DNA from: Dugong dugon
Lineage: Eukaryota > Chordata > Mammalia > Sirenia > Dugongidae
Direction of reading: 5' to 3'
Length of the DNA stretch: 64,000 bases
NCBI GenBank assembly: GCA_030035585.1
Contig: CM057481.1
Location: forward strand, 7,899,128 to 7,963,127
Shown: positions 1 to 10,651 of the stretch, one piece after another
Layout: each line of letters starts with the position of its first letter
How positions within the stretch are numbered: the first letter of the stretch is position 1
Notes under the pieces: model-generated
The model's database searches: none
What the model was told of the DNA's origin: nothing
Seen by the model: the letters and a program-made list of their open reading frames with translations, nothing else
Translations under genes and position numbers: made by a program

Positions 1-165
1 TGAAAGTAGGGGAACCTGAATATTAAGCACCATTTTGTTGTATTCCCTAAGGAACTAGGAGAAGAGATAATACCCTAAAGTTCTTGAATGATACAAGCAG
101 AAACCAAACAAGATGTCACAGTGGTTGACAGGAAGGACAACAGCAGAAGGAAAAGGGTTTATTAA

Positions 166-734
166 GTGGAAGCAGCAGCCAAGAAATCAAACAAACATTG
201 GGCAAGTCTGCTGCAAACGACCTCTTTCAAGTGTTAAAAAGCAAAGATGTCACTTTAAGGACTAAGGCACACCTGACCCAAGCCATGGTGTTTTCAAATC
301 CCTCATATGCATGGGAAAGTTGGAAAATGAGTAAGGAAGACTCAAGAAGAATTGACACCTTTGCACCACAGTGTTTGTGAAGAATATTGAACATACCATG
401 GACTGCCAGAAGAACAAACAAATCTGTCTTGGAAGAAGGACAGCCAGAATGCTCCTTAGAAGTGAGAATGGCGATACTTTGTTTCACATACTTTGGACAC
501 ATTGTCAGGAGGGTTAGTCCCTGAAGAAGGACATCATGCTCGGTAAAGTAGAGGGTCATCAAAAAAGAGGAGGACCCTCAAGGAGCTGGAATGAAACAGT
601 GGCTGCAACAATGGGCTCAAACATAGCAATGATTGTGAGGATGGTGTAGGACCAGGCAGTGTTTCGTTCTGTTGTACACAGGGTTGCTATGAGTCAAAAC
701 CAACTCCATGGCACCTAACAACAACAACAAACAA
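166..734 (+). mobile_element. RTE/BovB-like LINE, 3' end fragment
   Basis: This is the C-terminal coding end and 3' terminus of the RTE-type LINE found repeatedly in the window. It contains the same stretch as the other copies: the post-reverse-transcriptase region with an ELWCWQR-like motif (decayed here), a GHVIRRD-like segment, and the terminal run ending in repeated AAC triplets. Several in-frame stops show it is not functional. The clear 3' end and missing 5' part indicate 5' truncation, the usual outcome of target-primed reverse transcription. The 5' boundary is approximate. Confidence 0.8.
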
Positions 735-3435
735 TGTCTAGGGGGACGAAATGCTATATCTTGCTGTCCCTGAATTTTCTGGTCCACACTTTTGCCATTC
801 TCACTGCCTCTTAGGCCTCCTCCCTTCTTCACCCAACCCCCACCCTGGGTGGCAAGATCAAGAAGTCTTCAAAACCAGTCCTCGGATTCTCTTAGGTTTA
901 ATCTCATCCTGAGCAGGCAATTAGGCCAGGACACATTAGTTCAGTATGCAGGTAAGCACATTACAGCTATTGGTTTGAATGGAAACAGAGTTAATGGTGT
1001 TCTATGCTGTCACCTAATACTTCCTCATGACACCTCACATTGGTATTTGAGCAAGAACCTATTACAGGGCCCTGAAGTACCATGCTTTTAGGGCTGTAAC
1101 TTAATAATCTAGCAGTAATTTATTAGCTAGAAAGATAAAGGTTCCAAATTCTGTTCTACAGCTTAGTGTCATTTTATATAAGGCTCTTGTTTTAAGTAAG
1201 GGGAGATTTAGATATACTATCACTGTCCTCTCACAGCATAGAATATTTAGAATACAAATATTGCATAGGGAATTCTGAATCTATTCTATAGAGAATTTCC
1301 ACCCTTTAAAATATGGTGTCTTACTCTTTAAGCACGTCTTTAAAGTGGCTGATGATTATTATCATCATCTTCATCCCTATCCATTTTCTCATTTCTCAAA
1401 AGTAAACTCATTTAAATTCCAACTCCCTCATAATCCAGGAAAATTTAATTTAGACTACAGACAGGTTGATATCATAATGTCTGAGAAGAAAAATGTTATA
1501 AAGGCGATCAAACAGTAGAATGTGTAAAATATTTAGGAAAAGTGATTTTACTATAGAGTGTTGGTATTCATTTGGATGCTACCAATTACAAAATATGTCT
1601 CATCCTCTTAAAGAAATAAATACAGCCTCATAAAACCACATAAAATTAGAAATTGAAGGGACCTAGAGTTATTTACTTCAATTTTTCAGCCAATGAGTAA
1701 GTCTCCTCTGACAATAATTCCAACTAGTGGTTGCCCAGCTCTTCCCTGCGGACCTCCACTATATGACAGATAATTCTTTTCATTCTGAGGTAATAATCTA
1801 CCTTGGTGTCCCTTCCTTCCATCCTTGGATCATATCTCCATCCTCTGCAGCCAGGCAGAATAAGTTGACTCCCTCTCCTCCAAGTCACATTTCCCTAAGT
1901 TATCTCTTTCAACCACTGCACACAAGGTTTGGTTTTGAACTTCCTCACCATCCTCATCCCTCTACTCTGGGTCTACCCTAATTTGTCATTGCACTTCCTG
2001 TCATCTGGTATTTACAACACAAACCTGGTACCCTAGTTGTGTTTTGACCCTCTACTTGGAACGCTTTGTTGAACCTCAGAACTTCTGTAAAAAGGGATGC
2101 AAGTACATTCATTAGATGTGTTCTCTAAGTAAGACTTGCTGTTGAGAACGGCCTGCCCTCCGATGAGCCCAAATGTTGAGATTTTTTTCTCTACTGTTTC
2201 TCTTTCAACAGCCCAAATTGTCATTTCAAGCCATCCTGAGTTGGTAAGTAAAGGTCCTTTTAAAAGTCAAAACAAAACAAAACTAAGTTTGCCGAAGAAT
2301 CATCCCCAGGAATACAGAATTAAAAGCCAAACACAATCAGGTATACCGCCTGCTCAGTGTAAGAACTACTGCAAAACAAACTGGAAAGACAATCTGGAAA
2401 ATCTCCTGTCTTGATAAAGTTCCATTTAAGGACCTTTCCATCAGAGGATAAATTGAAAGTAGAGTCACACTTGTGACTGAAGCCCAGAAAAGATGATTTT
2501 TAACATTCTCTACTTTTGAACCCAAGCCCCAAATTTACTAGCAAACTATTTGCTAGGTCAGGTTTCTAAATTATTTCTTTAATACTAATGTTCTTAACTC
2601 TCAAGACTTACTAGGGAAAGCAGTGTTTTTGAAGGTGGAATGGCAAAGGCAGAAGGGAAGAGGACCCACAATGCCGGGGAGAGGCCAAGTTGGTGTGCAG
2701 CCCCGATGGTCAAACAAAACTGTGAGACCAGCATCCACTATGGGAGCTGTGGGCATGTTTGGCAGGTGCCCTTGGCTCCTGAGTAAGCAATTCACCACGG
2801 CTTTAACTTACATTCTCACAATGGATGAAAGACAACCCCTCCCCTCAGAAGCTGAGCATTGTGGTTTCACACCTTTTCATCTGGGTGTTCTCCACTTGGT
2901 CATCAACAAGGACTGATTGAAAAGAAAAGCTCACAGAGATTTCAATTACTGTTAATGTTGCCTAAGTGTTTTCACTGTCGCAGTCTAGGGCTTCAACTTT
3001 TTAATAAGTTTCTTGTAATTATTACAAGTTTTTGGTCTAATTCCAGCTGAAGATTTAATGGGACTCATTCTGACAAGATATAGGATATTGTCCCAGAAGA
3101 TGCTTATCTGGAAATGGGCCACTTGTAATTTCAAGTGTGCAGAGCTATGCAAGATTAAAAGCACTGGCAGTATAATTTCCACCTTGTGTCCAAGGCTCTG
3201 TGGATTTGTAGCTCATCCAGGCTGTCCATCTGGGGAGCAAACAGCGTGTACTCCTTGATGAGAAACTCTGGCCAACCAACCAGCTGTGAAAAAAATAGAT
3301 TACTCTTGTCATTTTTTTTTTTTTTTCTCCTAGGTAATTTGCTGGGAATAAAAATATAATTTCTTAGAAGGTGTACAGTTAAACACAAATCCTAGGGATG
3401 TGTCTGATTTATATTTAAGACTTCATTTGTATTCA
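735..3435. other. No gene recognised; unassigned sequence
   Basis: No exon, RNA gene or young repeat is recognisable. Short open frames occur (for example 2623-2916 on plus) but resemble nothing I know and have the length expected by chance. A T-rich run lies at 3308-3327. Old diverged mammalian repeats are possible but I cannot assign them by eye. Confidence 0.5.
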
Positions 3436-4494
3436 CCTGTGTGGATCATAACAAATTATGGGTAACATTGCAAAAAATGGGCATCCCAGACACTTAACTG
3501 TGCTCATGAGGAAACTGTACAGAGACCAAGATGTAGTCATTTGAACAAAACAAGGGAACACTCCATGGTTTAAAATCAGAAAAGGTGTGCATCAGGGTTG
3601 TATTTTTCACCATACTTATCCAATCTGTATGCTGAGCAAATAATCTGAGAAGCTGGACTATATGAAGAAGAATGCAGCAAAAGGATTGGAAAAAGACTCA
3701 TTAACAACCTGCGTTATGCAGATGACACAACCTTGCTTGCTGAAAGTGAAGAGGACCTGAAGTACTTACTGATAAAGATCCAAGACTACAGCCATCAGTA
3801 TGGATTACACCTCAACATAAAGAAAACAAAAAATCCTCACAAGTGGTCCAATAAGCAACATCGTGATAAATGGAGAGAATGTCGAAAAATTGTCAGGGAT
3901 TTCATTTTACTCGGATCCACAATCAACGCCCATGGAAGCAGCAGTCAAAAATTAAATGTCATATTGTATTGGGTAAATATGATGCAAAAGACATCTTCAA
4001 AATGTTAAAAAGCAAACATTTCACTTTGAGGGCTAAGGTGTGCCTAACTCAAGCCATAATATTTTCAATCGCCTCATATGCATGCAAAAGCTGGACAATG
4101 AATAAGGAAGATGAAAGAATTCATGCATCTGAATTATGGTGTTGGTGAAGAATACAGAATATACCACGGACTGCCAGAAGAACGAACAGGTCTATCTTGG
4201 AAGAAGTACAGCCAGAATGCTCATTAGAAGCAAGGATGGCAAGGTATTGTCTCACGTACTTTGGACATGTTATCAGGAGGGACCAGGCCCTGGAGAAGGA
4301 TATCATGCTTGGTAGAGCAGAGGGTTAGTGAAAAAGAGGAAGACCTTCAACAAGATGCACTGACACAGTGGCTGCAACAATGGGCTCAAACATAGCAATG
4401 ATTGTGAGGATGGCACAGGACAGGCAGTGTTTTGTTCTATTGTACATAGGGTCTCTGTGAGTCAGACCAACCTGACAGCTCCTAAAAACAACAC
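3436..4494 (+). mobile_element. RTE/BovB-like LINE, 5'-truncated, decayed reverse transcriptase
   Basis: The fragment begins within the reverse transcriptase domain at a segment reading CVDHNKL-like in other copies. It carries the catalytic box YADDTTLLAESEEDLK near 3715-3760, followed by the LHLNIKKTK segment, and runs to the AAC-rich 3' terminus. Frameshifts and stops break the frame, notably around 3590-3660, 3830-3900 and 4145. The family encodes an apurinic-type endonuclease plus reverse transcriptase in one ORF; only the C-terminal half is present. It is a dead copy. Confidence 0.85.
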
Positions 4495-5290
4495 ACTTCG
4501 TTAAATATAATTTTTCAATAATACCCTGGCTGTGATTATATTTCCTAATTGACTACAGATGAAAAGGTTGGTTTCTGGTATTTGAACACTAAGCAAGCAT
4601 GAGCAGGGGGATATGGAGGAGGAAGAACATAGATGGACTCAGCTGGCAGGCTGAGCTGAGTACAAAGAAATGCACTGTCACTCTCCCTACAGGTAAAGAA
4701 GATATTATCAAGATGGAATTAAGTAACACTTGGGAAAACAGATCGTCCTATTGCCCCCAGGAAATTAAAATGGTAAATGCATTTTTTAAGCTCCTAACAT
4801 TACTTAATCCATGGAAGAATTTAGAAGGTCATGGTAGGTAGATAAGCAGGATTACTTAGATCAACTGAGCTAAAGAGCCGAGAGAGGGATTGTTCATAAC
4901 AGTCTGAATGGTGATGTAACATGTATCATCTATAGGTGTAATATGTTCACTATGCTATGTGCTGTTTTCAGCAAGTCAAAGGAAATGGAAGGAATGTGCC
5001 AAGTAAAACTAAACTGTTCAGTTTATACCAGTGGAGAGTTAATGATACAATTTGAAATTAAAGAATTTGCAATAGTACTTCTGCACAGTGAGTTATAAAA
5101 CATTTAGACATCAATGAGTGCTGCACAGTAACTTGCTGTCTACAATTTAAGCTCTACAGTGCTTTGCCTCATATAATCTCTTGTCCTGACCCGTAAATTA
5201 AAAAAAAAAAATAATTAGAGACTAACTCCAACCAGGTCTTAATATTTTCAAAAATGATATGTTACATATTATTTGATTTATTTTGAACTT
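4495..5290. other. No gene recognised; unassigned sequence
   Basis: No coding exon, RNA gene or confidently named repeat is seen. It includes a short A-run near 5200-5211. Confidence 0.45.
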
Positions 5291-5344
5291 GGCTATATAG
5301 GGTTGCTATGAGTTGGAACTGACTCAATGGCAACGGGTTTTTAT
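5291..5344 (+). mobile_element. AfroSINE 3' fragment
   Basis: The stretch reads as the SINE tail: a GGGTTGCTATGAGTTGGAA-like box followed by CAACGGGTTT. This is the part of AfroSINEs that resembles the RTE 3' end. Only the last 50 or so bases are recognisable. Confidence 0.6.
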
Positions 5345-5391
5345 AGTTGACTATACATATTTACAAACACACACAGTCATATATACATATT

Positions 5392-5766
5392 ATCATTGTT
5401 AGGTGCTGGCAAGTCAGTTCTGACTCATAGTGACCCTATCTACAACAGAATGAAACACTGCCCAGTCCCGTGCCATCCTCACAATCATTGTTATGATTGA
5501 GCCCATTGTTTCAGCCACTGTGTGAATCCATCTCGTTGAAGGTGTTCCTCTTTTTCGCTGACTCTTTACTTTAGCAAGCATAATGTCCTTCTCCACGGAC
5601 TGATCCCTCCTGGTAACATGTCCAAAGTATGTCAGACATAAGCTCTCCATCCTTGCTTCCAATGAGCATTCTGGCTGTACTTCTTCCAAGATACATTTGT
5701 TCATTCTTTTGGCAGTTCATGGTATATTCAATATTCTTCACCAACACCATAATTCAAAGGCGTCAG
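5392..5766 (-). mobile_element. RTE/BovB-like LINE, 3' end fragment (minus strand)
   Basis: The reverse complement matches the C-terminal and terminal portion of the other RTE copies. On the minus strand it carries the segments SLEARMESLCLTYFGHVTRRD and GSIITMIVRMARDWAVFHSVV. It starts on the plus strand with the reverse of the AAC-rich tail. It is 5' truncated and non-functional. Confidence 0.8.
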
Positions 5767-5767
5767 T

Positions 5768-6697
5768 TTGCATATATATGGCAAAGGACTTGTATCCAGA
5801 CTATATCAGGATTCTTACAATTCAACAAAAGAAAGATAAACAAATAAATAAATAGACAAAACTATTTAAACAGAATCTCCACAAAGAAATGATATATTAT
5901 AGGTAACAAGCACATGAAAATGTACTCAGCAAAATGAGTTATGGGGGAAATGCATTTTAATGCAAATTAAAACCATAATGAGATACAGTACCCATCCATT
6001 CGAATGAGTAAAATTTAAAAGCCTGACAATATCAAGTGTTGATGAGGACATGTAGCAACAAGAATTCTCCAATATTGAGGGTGAGAATGCAAAACAGTAC
6101 AACTACTTTGGAAAATAGTTTGGCACGTTCTTATAAAGTTAAACTCTCCCTAATTGTATGACCCGTTCATTCTACTCCTAGGTATTTATCCAAGAAAAAT
6201 GAAAACAGATATCCACACAAAGACTTGTACATGGATATTCATGGCAGCTTTATTCATAAGAGTTGAAAACTGGAAACAACCCAATGTCCATTACCAGGTA
6301 AACGGCTAATCAGATTGAGGTATTTATAGAATAAAAATGAACAAACTATCAATACATACAACAACTCTGGAGAATCTCAAAAACACGCTGAGTGAAAGAA
6401 GCCAGATTACCAAGAAGTGCTGTATGATTCCATTTAATTGAAAAACTAGAAAGCCAAATCTTATCCTTAGTAACAGAAACATGGGTGGTTTACTGGAGCC
6501 AGGAGGGGGTTGGTTTTTGACTAAGAAGGAGCACAAAGGAACTTTCTAGGTAGTGAAAAATTACTACATCTTGATAATCGTGGTAGTTACGCAGATATAA
6601 AAGTACGTAAAAACTCATCAAAATGTGTACAAAATGGGTACATTTCATTGTATGTGAATGTATATCTCAATAATTGTGATTAAATAAGACTTCAAAA
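5768..6697 (+). mobile_element. Old L1 (L1M-type) ORF2 end and 3' UTR
   Basis: The sequence resembles the end of mammalian L1 ORF2: an AAATTAAAACCATAATGAGATA-like motif near 5963, a cold-spot segment on gene order TTTGGAAAATAG near 6109, and the CCTAGGTATTTATCC segment near 6176, followed by a diverged 3' UTR. No open frame survives. The young plus-strand L1 starts just beyond its 3' end. Confidence 0.75.
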
Positions 6698-6706
6698 AAT
6701 AATTGC
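6698..6706. repeat. Candidate target-site duplication, left (plus-strand L1)
   Basis: AATAATTGC, matched at 15667-15675. The match extends imperfectly beyond nine bases. Its AT-richness makes the exact limits uncertain. Confidence 0.55.
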
Positions 6707-6718
6707 TGGAGGTTCCGG

Positions 6719-6728
6719 CAAGATGGCG
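6719..6728 (+). promoter_or_regulatory. YY1-like box at the L1 5' end
   Basis: CAAGATGGCG lies about 13 bases into the element. In human L1 a similar box near position 13 binds YY1 and fixes the transcription start. The same box is at 24789-24798 (minus strand) in the second L1. Binding here is inferred by analogy. Confidence 0.6.
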
Positions 6729-7079
6729 CTCTAGGCAGAAGCACCACGCTGTCGCTCCACAGCAAAGATCCGAAAAACTAAGCCAAACAGAGAATGCAAC
6801 AATCCTGAAACCCTAGAACATCAAATGAAGAGATAAAGAACTCAGCCGAGCACCAAATGGAGTGAGAATACTGAAAGAGAATGGAGAGCGAGGAGAGATT
6901 CATGCAGAGGTCCCCTACCAGCTAACGCAGCGCGGATCCACCATCTTGGACTCCTACCGGAGACCAGCAAACGGGGGTACAAGAAAGCAGCCTCACGGAG
7001 CGTCCAGTGGGAGACAAAACAGCCAGTAATTTGCGGTGTGCACTTTCCCACCCCCCACCCCTCTTCACCCTGGCTCAGG

Positions 7080-8260
7080 CTCCTCTGCTTCCCATGGCCA
7101 CAGTCTCTTGACTGGGAAGCGCCAGCTGCTTAGATTCCACACACCCAAGCGGGCGGCTCTCTGGATGCCATTTGTTGGCTGCTAGTGTTGCTTTATTTTC
7201 CTGCTTCTTTTGATTTCTCACTTGCCTCTTACCACCTCCCCCTCCTTTTGCTAGAGTGCCTGGCTCCGAGTGCCATCTTTGCTTCTTCCTGAGGAGCTGT
7301 GGGGCTCCATTCAAGCGTGCAGCTGCTTCCTGGTCTGGGCTGCCACGCTGGTGGGATCCTGAGGCTTTTGTTTGTTTGTTCCTCTGCTTCCCACAGCCAC
7401 GGTCTCTTGACTGGGAGGCACCGGCTGCTTGGATTCCACACACACAAGTGGGCGGCTCTCTGGGTGCCATTTGTTGGCCGCTAGTGTTGCTTTTTTTTTT
7501 TTTTTTTCTGCTTCTTTTGATTTCTTGCTTGCCTCTTGCCGCCCCCCACCCCTTTTCCTCGAGTGCTTGGCTCCGAGTGCCATCTTTGCTTCTTCCTCAG
7601 GGGCTGTGGGGCTCCATTCGAGTGTGCAGCTGCTTCCCGGTCTGGTCTGCCACGCTGGTGGGATCCTGAGGCTTTTGTTTGTTTGTTCCTCTGCTTCCTG
7701 CAGCGACAGTCTCTTGACTGGGAGGCGCTGGCTGCTTGGATTCCACACACCCAGGCAGGCGGCCCTCTGGGTGCCATTTGTTGGCCGCTAGTGTTGCTTT
7801 TTTTTTCCTGCTTCTTTTGATTTCTCACTTGCCTCTCGCCATCTCCCCCTCCTTTCATTCGAGTGCCTAGCTCCGTGCGCCATCTTTGCTTCTTCCTAAG
7901 GGGCTCCAGAGCACCGGTAATTTGTGATATACGCTTTCCCACTCTCCACCCTTCTTCACCCACACTCAGCCTCCTCTGCTTCCCACAGACACAGTCTCTT
8001 GTCCAGAAACACCAGCCCGCACTGGCTGGCTCTCTGAGTGCCATTTGTTGGCTGCTGGTGTTGCTTTTTTTTTTTTTTTCCTGCTTCTTTGGATTACTTG
8101 CTTGCCTCTCGCTGCCTCCCCCTCCTTTCGCTCGAGTGCCTGGCTCCGTACGCCATCTTCGCTTTTTCATGAGGGGCTGCGGAGCTCCATTCGAGTGTGG
8201 AGCTGCTTCCTGGTCTGGGCTACCGCGCTGGTGGGATCCCAGGGATTTTCTTCATTTTTA
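7080..8260 (+). promoter_or_regulatory. L1 5' UTR tandem units (about 4 copies)
   Basis: A unit opening with CCTCTGCTTCC recurs near 7082, 7382, 7687 and 7971, giving spacings of about 300, 305 and 284 bases. Each unit carries a cytosine/thymine-rich tract with a T-run (for example 7491-7507 and 8066-8080), a GCCATTTGTTGG box and a GGTGGGATCC box near the end. The units are diverged from each other, the last most so. Tandem promoter monomers are established for mouse and rat L1; the promoter role here is inferred. Most CpG sites present in the related minus-strand L1 have become TpG/CpA. Confidence 0.8.
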
Positions 8261-9177
8261 ATTGTTTGTCTGTTTTCTTTTCCTTTTCTTGAGTTGGGAG
8301 CCCTTTCTGGCCAGGCGGAGTTGCAAGCCAGGGAGACTCCCCTTCGGCTTCCAAAGAAGGGCAGAGGGATCCCTGAGGACATTTCTTTTTTCGTTGGTTT
8401 TCTTTTTTTATTTGTTTTGTTTTCTTTTCCATCTTTTTCCCTTTTGTCTTTCTTCATTGCTCAGTTTCTCGTCTCTCTATATCTTCCTTCTTTTTCTGAT
8501 CCCTGAATACCAGGCGTTGTATGCCTCTGCGCCTTCTGGCCAGGCTGTGCTGCGACACCTGAAAGCGACTTCCCCAGACCTCATAGCTGCATTGGTGGGA
8601 TCCCTGGGAACTTTGCGGTTCTTTAACCTTTCTGATGTTTATTTATTCATTCTTTTCTTTTCTTCCTCTTCCCCCTTCTGTTATTCTCCATTTCATAGTC
8701 TCTCATCTCTCCATTCCAACTGCAAGCACCCCTAGCATTCTTTTTTGTTTGTTTGTATGTTTTTTGGCTCCTGTTCCTCTATCCTCTCTCCCATATCCAG
8801 CTTAGCTCCACACATAACCATCTCCCAGTTGCATCCTGCCTACCTGCACCGTGTGCTTCACATCATACCACCAAGCAGTGCAGTCACAGCCTACTGGAAC
8901 CTGCCCAGCTCTGATTACCGACCCACTGTGGTGGCTGTAGTGAGTGCCACAAACAACCCATCCCAGTGGCTCCTCTTCAGCTAGACCTGCCCTGCTGTAC
9001 CATATCTGAGTGACTGAACCTGCCAGTTGGAGAAGAAGGCGAAAAGTATTGAGCACAAGACGAACAAACAACAAAGAGCATGCAGTCCGCCTGCTCAGAC
9101 ATACTCAAACTTTTTTTCTTAAAAAAGGGACAAAACAAACAAATCTACAACAAATATATAAGAGAAATATCTACTGA

Positions 9178-10257
9178 ATGCCCCGAAAACAGCAAACAAT
9201 ATCAAAACATTTACAAAAACAGGACACGATGGTTCTAATAGGCGTTCAAATTAAAACACCAGATGACTCTCCTGTGGAAGAAAATGCACTAGAAGTACCT
9301 GATAGGGAATTCAAATCTCTAATACTCGGAATTTTCCAAGAACTGAGGCAAAAAGCTGACAAACATGAGAGAAAAATAGACAAATTCATGGAAAATACAG
9401 ACAAAAAATTGGAAGAATTCGGGAAGATGATGCAGGAACAAAATGCCAAAACAAATTCACAACTAGAAATTATACAAAAACAACAATTATAAATCCAAAA
9501 GATAAAAAACAAGATTTCAGAAATGGATGATGTCACAGAAGGGCTGAGAAGCAGATTTGAAACCGTGGAAGACAGGATCAGTGGAACTGAAGACAAACAC
9601 TTGGATACAGCTCTGTTTCAGGAAAACTCAGAAAAAAGAACAAAGAAAAATGAAGAGACCCTGAGAGTTATGTGGGACTTAAAAGCAAAAACTTACGAGT
9701 GATTGGAATTCCAGAACAGGGGGAGAAAACAGAAAACACAGAGAGGATCATTTAAGAACGGCTGACAGAAAACTTCCCCAATATCATGAAAGATGACAAG
9801 CTGGCCATCCAAGAAGCTCAACGAACCCCATATAGAAGAGACCCCAAAATAAAATCACCAAGGCATATCATATTCACACTCACCAAAACAAGAGACAAAC
9901 AAAGAATCCTGAGAGCAGCACGTGAAAAACAAGAAGTCACATACAGAGGAGAAACAATAAGACTAAGCTCAGATTATTCGGCAGAAACCATGCAGGCAAG
10001 AAGGCAGTGGGATGACATCTATAAAATCTTGAAAGAAAAAAATTGTCAGCCAAGAATAATATATCCTGCAAAACTCTCGGTCAAATTTGATGGTGAAATT
10101 AGGTCATTTCCAGATAAACAGAAACTAAGGGAATATGTAAAAGTCAAACCAAACTTACAAGAATTATTAAAAGGAGTTCTTCGATCTGAGGACAAACAGC
10201 TTCAGCCCTCAGGCAGGACCTAGGACGCAGGATCGTATGATCCAGATACCAGTCTAG
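9178..10257 (+). pseudogene. L1 ORF1 (RNA-binding chaperone), inactivated
   Basis: The start codon at 9178 opens the protein MPRKQQTISKHLQKQDTM, the same N-terminus as the second L1. ORF1p is an RNA-binding trimer that coats L1 RNA: a coiled coil, then RNA-recognition and C-terminal domains. Here the coiled-coil part (KADKHERKIDKFMENTDKKLEE) reads to an ochre codon at 9490-9492. Relative to the minus-strand copy there is a four-base deletion near 9677, another stop near 9754, and an altered C-terminus near 10203. The C-terminal domain is still open at 9786-10223 (RRDPKIKSPRHIIFTLTKT, then RRQWDDIYKILKEKN). It cannot make full-length ORF1p. Confidence 0.9.
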
Positions 10258-10387
10258 GAAATGAACTCTCGAGGATTATCTAAAACCAAAAGAAATACAA
10301 CAGGGAATCAGAGCAATCAATCGATGGATGACAACAACATCAAAACAACAAAAGAGGGAATAAACGGCATAGATATAGAACCTTGTA

Positions 10388-10651
10388 ATGGAGAGGAAGG
10401 CAAGGCGATACCAAGTAAGGGTAGACTGCTTCAAACTTAGAAAGATAAGGGTAAAATTCATGGTAACCACAAAGAAAGTTAACAAACCAACTCATAAAAA
10501 TAAAGATGAAAAACATAAAGTCTCAGCAAAAACAAAACCTACAAAAACAAAAGAAGTGAAAAAAAAATCCACAAACAAAAGTAACTCAGCACAAGAGAGT
10601 AAGAAGAACAAAGAAATCTTCAGCACCACAAAAAAAAGCACTACAAAATGA
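10388..10651 (+). other. Lysine-rich inter-ORF open frame overlapping ORF2 start
   Basis: An 87-codon frame lies between ORF1 and ORF2 and its TGA overlaps the ORF2 ATG in an ATGA arrangement (10648-10651). Its last 63 codons align without gaps to the equivalent frame of the minus-strand L1 (21618-21809). By my count the 63 codons differ at seven amino-acid-changing and one silent site, which does not indicate protein constraint. It may be only A-rich spacer, but the junction geometry could matter for ORF2 reinitiation. Confidence 0.4.

Noticed and set aside
7256-7669. Several overlapping sense-strand open frames (for example 137 codons) in the L1 5' UTR
   Set aside because: They lie in pyrimidine-rich tandem units and repeat with the unit; composition explains the open frames. 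No known domain.
7080-8260. CRISPR-like array, because of regularly spaced repeats
   Set aside because: Units are 284-305 bases with no short repeat/spacer structure, and the DNA is mammalian; they are L1 5' UTR monomers.
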